DNA of 10,154 nt. Source: Caryophanales bacterium (GTDB lineage: Bacteria; Bacillota_I; Bacilli_A; RF39; UBA660). The first letter of the stretch is position 1; every line of letters starts with the position of its first letter. The stretch spans positions 1 through 10,154 of the forward strand of contig JAEEZV010000007.1 in assembly GCA_016291995.1 (NCBI GenBank). The letters are read 5' to 3'. The translations under genes and the position numbers were made by a program. Of this stretch, positions 7,458 through 10,154 are shown piece after piece. The notes under the pieces are model-generated. The model was not told the origin of the DNA. It did no database searches and saw only the letters and a list, made by a program, of their open reading frames with translations.

Positions 7458-8064
7458 ACATTTCTTTAGGTTTAATGACAACACATCTATTTGGTTCTTC
7501 GCCAACAGATTCAGTATATACATACTTATTGTCTGATAAGATACTATGAATAACTCTTCTTTCATAAGAGTTCATACTATCAAGTTTTACTTCAACTTTT
7601 GTATCTTTTACTTCTCTTGCTATTTTCTTAGCCATAAATTCAAGATTCTTAACTTTTTTATCTTTATAATTTTCAACATCTAAGATAATACCAATATATT
7701 CTTTTGTTTCGTTTGAAACAATTTGTCTTACGATAGTTTGTAATGCTTCGATTGTACTACCATTTCTACCAATTAGTACAGCATTGTGATCTGAAAATAA
7801 TTTAATAGTAATATTATCTTCACGTCTTCTTACTTCTAAATTAACTGTAAGACCCATAAGTTTAGTTATTTCAATGATACTTTCTTTAATATAATCAATT
7901 AGATCATTATAATTAATAACTTCTATTTTGACATTTTTCTTAAGTAGTGTGTTTTTTTCTTCAAGCACATTAACAATTAAATTTTGTTCTACGACTTTTA
8001 ATTCAGTAGTTGCTTTTTCAATTGCTTCTTCTTTTGTACGTCCTTCATATTCATATTTTTTCAT
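7456..8064 (-). CDS. jag: RNA-binding protein Jag/KhpB
   Basis: Cytoplasmic RNA-binding protein (SpoIIIJ-associated, also KhpB/EloR) that in other Firmicutes works with KhpA and affects cell elongation and division. 202 aa. Three domains are visible: Jag_N (about 1-50, EYEGRTKEEAIEKATTEL), a KH domain (about 70-130) with the GxxG loop GRNG at 99-102, and a C-terminal R3H domain (about 140-200) with the Arg-x3-His signature in ERRVIHSIL (Arg169, His173). The long linker between Jag_N and KH found in some relatives is short here. The ATG overlaps the yidC stop (TAATG), with AGAAGG upstream, so translation is probably coupled to yidC. The conserved pairing yidC-jag supports the call. Confidence 0.96.
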   Translation of the reverse strand: MKKYEYEGRTKEEAIEKATTELKVVEQNLIVNVLEEKNTLLKKNVKIEVINYNDLIDYIKESIIEITKLMGLTVNLEVRRREDNITIKLFSDHNAVLIGRNGSTIEALQTIVRQIVSNETKEYIGIILDVENYKDKKVKNLEFMAKKIAREVKDTKVEVKLDSMNSYERRVIHSILSDNKYVYTESVGEEPNRCVVIKPKEM

Positions 8065-8975
8065 TAGTTAACCTTCTTTCTTTCAACCATTATATTTTGT
8101 ATTATAGTAAATACATTTGATGTTATCCAATAGATACCTACAGCACTTGCTAATGTAAATGAGCTATAAGTAATTATGGCTAACATAAAGTATAATGTCA
8201 TCTTCATATTTCCACCTTGTGCAGTTTGATCTTTTAATGTTTTTCTAAATGAGAATAATGTTGCTAAAAAGATTAAAACTACTAATAAAATATAAATATA
8301 TTCTCCTGATTTAATTCCTATCCAAGGTGTTTTTCCCAATTCAAAGAATAATAATTTATCTTCGAAGATAGCTGGTGTTCTATTTATTGCTTCATAGAAT
8401 GCTAATAATAAAGGTAATTGAATAAATGCAAGTAAACATCCAGAAATTGGATTAATTTTATATTTTTGATATATTAACATCATTTCTTGGGCTTTTTTAT
8501 TTTGATCTTCAGTACTTGTTTTATTTTCATATTTCTTTTCCAACTTAGCAAGTTCAGGTTGAGCTTTCTTTAATAATTCAGATTGCATAGCTGTTTTTCT
8601 AGTAAATGGAAATAAGATGAGTCTTATTAATAAACAAGTTACAATAATTGCTAAACCATAATTTTTAAGTAATTTTCCTATTTGAATAATTAACCAAGCT
8701 AATGGTTTTACAAATAAACTTGTCCACAATCCTTCATAGTTTTTTAATGGTGTAAATTTTGCACAACTTGGTAGCGATTTAATATCTACGCCATGTTCTT
8801 CATATATTTTGATTGTGTCTTTGTTTGTTGGCTTACAGATAATATTTTCAGTTACAGTTCCACCAGTTATTTTGTTTCTTACTATTTTATTATCACTATC
8901 TTTTAGCATTTTTGTACAACCAGTTAAGGCAAATATAATTATTACTAATAATAACATTTTTTTATAATTTTTCAT
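8064..8975 (-). CDS. yidC: Membrane protein insertase YidC (SpoIIIJ/OxaA type), lipoprotein form
   Basis: Inserts and folds membrane proteins alone or with SecYEG. 303 aa. The N-terminus is a lipoprotein signal with lipobox LTGC (Cys20). The core has five predicted membrane segments, the first containing the conserved hydrophilic-groove Arg118 (LLIRLILFPFTRK). The cytoplasmic coiled hairpin follows (about 128-170, ELLKKAQPELAKLEKKYE), then INPISGCLLAFIQLPLLLAFYEAI and the last helices ending at IYWITSNVFTIIQNIM. Compared with Bacillus SpoIIIJ, the extracytoplasmic part between the lipid Cys and the first core helix is longer by roughly 50 residues and contains two Cys (47 and 71). The basic C-terminal tail is short. 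The start overlaps the rnpA stop (TAATG). Confidence 0.97.
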   Translation of the reverse strand: MKNYKKMLLLVIIIFALTGCTKMLKDSDNKIVRNKITGGTVTENIICKPTNKDTIKIYEEHGVDIKSLPSCAKFTPLKNYEGLWTSLFVKPLAWLIIQIGKLLKNYGLAIIVTCLLIRLILFPFTRKTAMQSELLKKAQPELAKLEKKYENKTSTEDQNKKAQEMMLIYQKYKINPISGCLLAFIQLPLLLAFYEAINRTPAIFEDKLLFFELGKTPWIGIKSGEYIYILLVVLIFLATLFSFRKTLKDQTAQGGNMKMTLYFMLAIITYSSFTLASAVGIYWITSNVFTIIQNIMVERKKVN

Positions 8976-9298
8976 TATTTTCCCACTTTCTTTATTAAAT
9001 TTAATAGTTCTTTTTCTAATGAGCCATAATCTGTAGTAGTAGTGGCTTCTTTAATAATTATAACATAATTATATTCCTTTGGTATATTTTTTTCATTAGT
9101 AATTATAATATTTTTTATTTGTCTTTTTATTTTATTTCTAACATTGGCTTTGCCTATTTTTTTAGGTATTGTTATACCATATTTATTCATATCAGACTTT
9201 TGATAATAAATACTGAAATAATTATTTCTTACAGATTGTTTTTTTGATATTATTTCAGAAAAAAGACTACTTTCTTTAATTATTTTATCTTTATTCAT
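8975..9298 (-). CDS. rnpA: Ribonuclease P protein component RnpA
   Basis: Small basic protein subunit of RNase P that assists the catalytic RNA in removing tRNA 5' leaders. 107 aa, slightly short but within the family range. The hallmark basic helix is present as KANVRNKIKRQIKNII (about residues 50-65; consensus RNxxKR), preceded by the conserved YGITIPKKIGKA strand. AAGGAG stands five bases before the ATG. It is separated from rpmH by a hairpin and linked to yidC by a one-base overlap. Confidence 0.96.
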   Translation of the reverse strand: MNKDKIIKESSLFSEIISKKQSVRNNYFSIYYQKSDMNKYGITIPKKIGKANVRNKIKRQIKNIIITNEKNIPKEYNYVIIIKEATTTTDYGSLEKELLNLIKKVGK

Positions 9299-9324
9299 AA
9301 TTACTCCTTTACCATTTTATAAAC

Positions 9325-9343
9325 AAAAAACCACTGTTAGTGG
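9325..9343 (-). terminator. Attenuator-like hairpin between rpmH and rnpA
   Basis: On the - strand the stem CCACT / AGTGG with loop AAC (extendable by G-U and A-U pairs) begins right after the rpmH TAG and is followed by six U and then G. This is a short intrinsic terminator inside an operon, which would let rpmH be expressed above rnpA. Confidence 0.6.
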
Positions 9344-9466
9344 CTATGCGCTTAATTTTTTTCTTTTTTTTGCTCTTCTTTTATTTATTACATTACTTTT
9401 CATTCTAGCAAAAAAACCATGTTTCTTAGCTTTTTTTCTTTTGTTTGGTTGATAAGTTCTTTTCAT
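9344..9466 (-). CDS. rpmH: 50S ribosomal protein L34
   Basis: Very small basic large-subunit ribosomal protein. The 40-residue product begins MKRTYQPNKRKKAKKHGFFA, followed by ARM, which is the family signature, and ends KKRKKLSA before a TAG stop. GGAGGTG lies eight bases upstream of the ATG, and a perfect consensus promoter precedes it. The usual L34 of Firmicutes has 44 residues. The N-terminal half aligns without gaps, and the four missing residues fall in the segment after the ARM motif. It is followed by the standard neighbour rnpA. Confidence 0.95.
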   Translation of the reverse strand: MKRTYQPNKRKKAKKHGFFARMKSNVINKRRAKKRKKLSA

Positions 9467-9498
9467 ATATATTACACCTCCAAGTTAAAATCTTCTTT

Positions 9499-9527
9499 AT
9501 TATATAGAATTAGGTGAATTATGTCAA
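9499..9527 (-). promoter_or_regulatory. Perfect SigA-type promoter of rpmH
   Basis: TTGACA (9522-9527) and TATAAT (9499-9504), both full consensus, are separated by the optimal 17 bases on the - strand. Predicted start is near 9492, with a leader of about 25 bases ending in the strong GGAGGTG ribosome site. It should drive high expression of the rpmH-rnpA-yidC-jag unit. Confidence 0.85.
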
Positions 9528-9577
9528 CAAATTTTTTGCTTTTTTAATTAATTTATCTTTTATTTTACATTTTTTTT

Positions 9578-9606
9578 TGATATAATGTTATAAAAGAATA
9601 GAGGGA
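9578..9606 (+). promoter_or_regulatory. Extended -10 promoter and ribosome site of the HerA-like gene
   Basis: TGA followed by TATAAT (9578-9586) is a full extended -10 element; the -35 region is only T-rich. Predicted start is near 9593. AGAGGGA (9600-9606) lies seven bases before the ATG at 9613. It is divergent from the rpmH promoter, and no DnaA-box cluster lies between the two. Confidence 0.65.
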
Positions 9607-9612
9607 TTTTTT

Positions 9613-10154
9613 ATGTTTGAAAAAATATTATCTATTACAAAAAACTATGCACTAGTAAAAGTTTCAAACAATATTAGTGACGATATTCTTAATTATAATG
9701 TTGTTTTAGAGGATAAAGATAAGAAAATTCTTGGTGAAATTGATGAAGTAGTCAATGATGAAGCAAAAATTTCTTTTCTTGGTGAATTCATAAACAACAA
9801 GTTTTTTAGTGGTATAATTCGTAGACCAACATTAAATGCCACGATTAGAATTATTAATCAGCAAGAACTTGGAGAACTCGTTGGTGATAACGATAATAAA
9901 ACGATGATTCTTGGTGTTAGTCCATTATATAATGATTATCCAGTTAAGGTTAATATAAATGAAATGTTTAGTAACCATATGGCTATATTTGGTAATACTG
10001 GTTCTGGTAAAACATGTGGTGTTGCTAGAATTATTCAAAACTTTTTCAATATGAAAGATAAAATTCCATTTAATAGTAATTTCTTTATATTTAATAATAC
10101 AAGTGAATATGATGCAGCATTTAGAGATATTCATAGTTTAAATTCTAATTTTAA
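9613..10154 (+). CDS. HerA/DUF87-like ATPase, 3' end beyond the window
   Basis: The frame is open from ATG 9613 to the window end (180 codons visible). The N-terminal 120 residues are rich in beta strands and have repeated G-E-I/L-G-E-F patterns (LGEIDEV, SFLGEF, SGIIRRP, QELGELVG), consistent with the HAS-barrel that precedes HerA-type motors. Walker A is GNTGSGKT (127-134) in the context MAIFGNTGSGKTCGVARIIQ. The strand that follows reads FFIFNNTSEYDAAF, corresponding to the usual D-x-x-GEY segment of this family, with Asn and Ser in place of Asp and Gly. Walker B, the arginine finger and the C-terminus are not visible. HerA proteins are hexameric DNA-translocating ATPases, often with NurA; whether a nuclease partner follows cannot be seen. 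The gene occupies the place where dnaA usually stands next to rpmH. Confidence 0.85.
   Translation, partial: MFEKILSITKNYALVKVSNNISDDILNYNVVLEDKDKKILGEIDEVVNDEAKISFLGEFINNKFFSGIIRRPTLNATIRIINQQELGELVGDNDNKTMILGVSPLYNDYPVKVNINEMFSNHMAIFGNTGSGKTCGVARIIQNFFNMKDKIPFNSNFFIFNNTSEYDAAFRDIHSLNSNF

Noticed and set aside
8720..8728. TTGTCCACA, one mismatch from a DnaA box
   Set aside because: Isolated, inside yidC coding sequence; no second box nearby and no AT-rich unwinding element pattern, so there is no support for an origin.
9925..10134. Antisense open frame over the HerA-like gene
   Set aside because: Shadow of the + strand frame that contains Walker A; no recognisable protein features.
1..10154. 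CRISPR arrays, tRNA or rRNA genes, insertion sequences, riboswitches
   Set aside because: No regularly spaced repeats, cloverleaf sequences, transposase frames or known aptamer motifs were seen; intergenic gaps are all under 150 bases.

Overview
The window comes from a very AT-rich, low-GC Gram-positive bacterium of the Bacilli (Firmicutes/Mycoplasmatota-like lineage). TGG encodes Trp throughout, and TGA appears to act as a stop at 3460-3462, so the genetic code looks standard. A class A penicillin-binding protein shows that the cell makes peptidoglycan, so this is not a wall-less mollicute. The closest lineage cannot be fixed from the sequence alone; uncultured gut Bacilli are a plausible guess.

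Layout, left to right. Positions 1-1665 (+) hold the 3' part of a bifunctional glycosyltransferase/transpeptidase PBP. Convergent to it at 1688-3088 (-) is a ParB/Spo0J-family gene with Noc-type DNA-recognition residues and a long Pro/Met-rich tail. Its promoter is back-to-back with that of a small + strand gene of unknown function (3196-3462). From 9466 down to 3471 the - strand carries the classical origin-proximal block rpmH, rnpA, yidC, jag (khpB), mnmE, mnmG, rsmG, in the order known from Bacillus. A perfect TTGACA-17-TATAAT promoter drives it. It is punctuated by a hairpin after rpmH and another after jag. Within the block, genes overlap by 1-8 bases. Divergent from rpmH, starting at 9613 (+), is the 5' part of a HerA/DUF87-like ATPase cut by the window end.

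Function. The block combines ribosome and RNase P components (L34, RnpA), membrane protein insertion (YidC) with its RNA-binding partner gene Jag/KhpB, tRNA wobble-uridine modification (MnmE-MnmG) and 16S rRNA methylation (RsmG), followed by a chromosome-organisation protein of the ParB/Noc family. In Bacillus the next genes would be soj and spo0J on one side and dnaA on the other. Neither dnaA nor soj is present here: the dnaA position holds the HerA-like ATPase, no convincing DnaA-box cluster is visible, and the ParB-like gene stands alone.

The most interesting region is 1688-3462. The Noc/ParB-like protein has swapped the usual C-terminal dimerisation domain for an acidic linker, about 180 residues that are roughly 29% proline, and a short terminal module. 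That module shares the pattern L-x-NNG-[VI]-x-YK-x-Y with the product of the divergent small gene, which suggests that the two proteins are functionally or evolutionarily linked.
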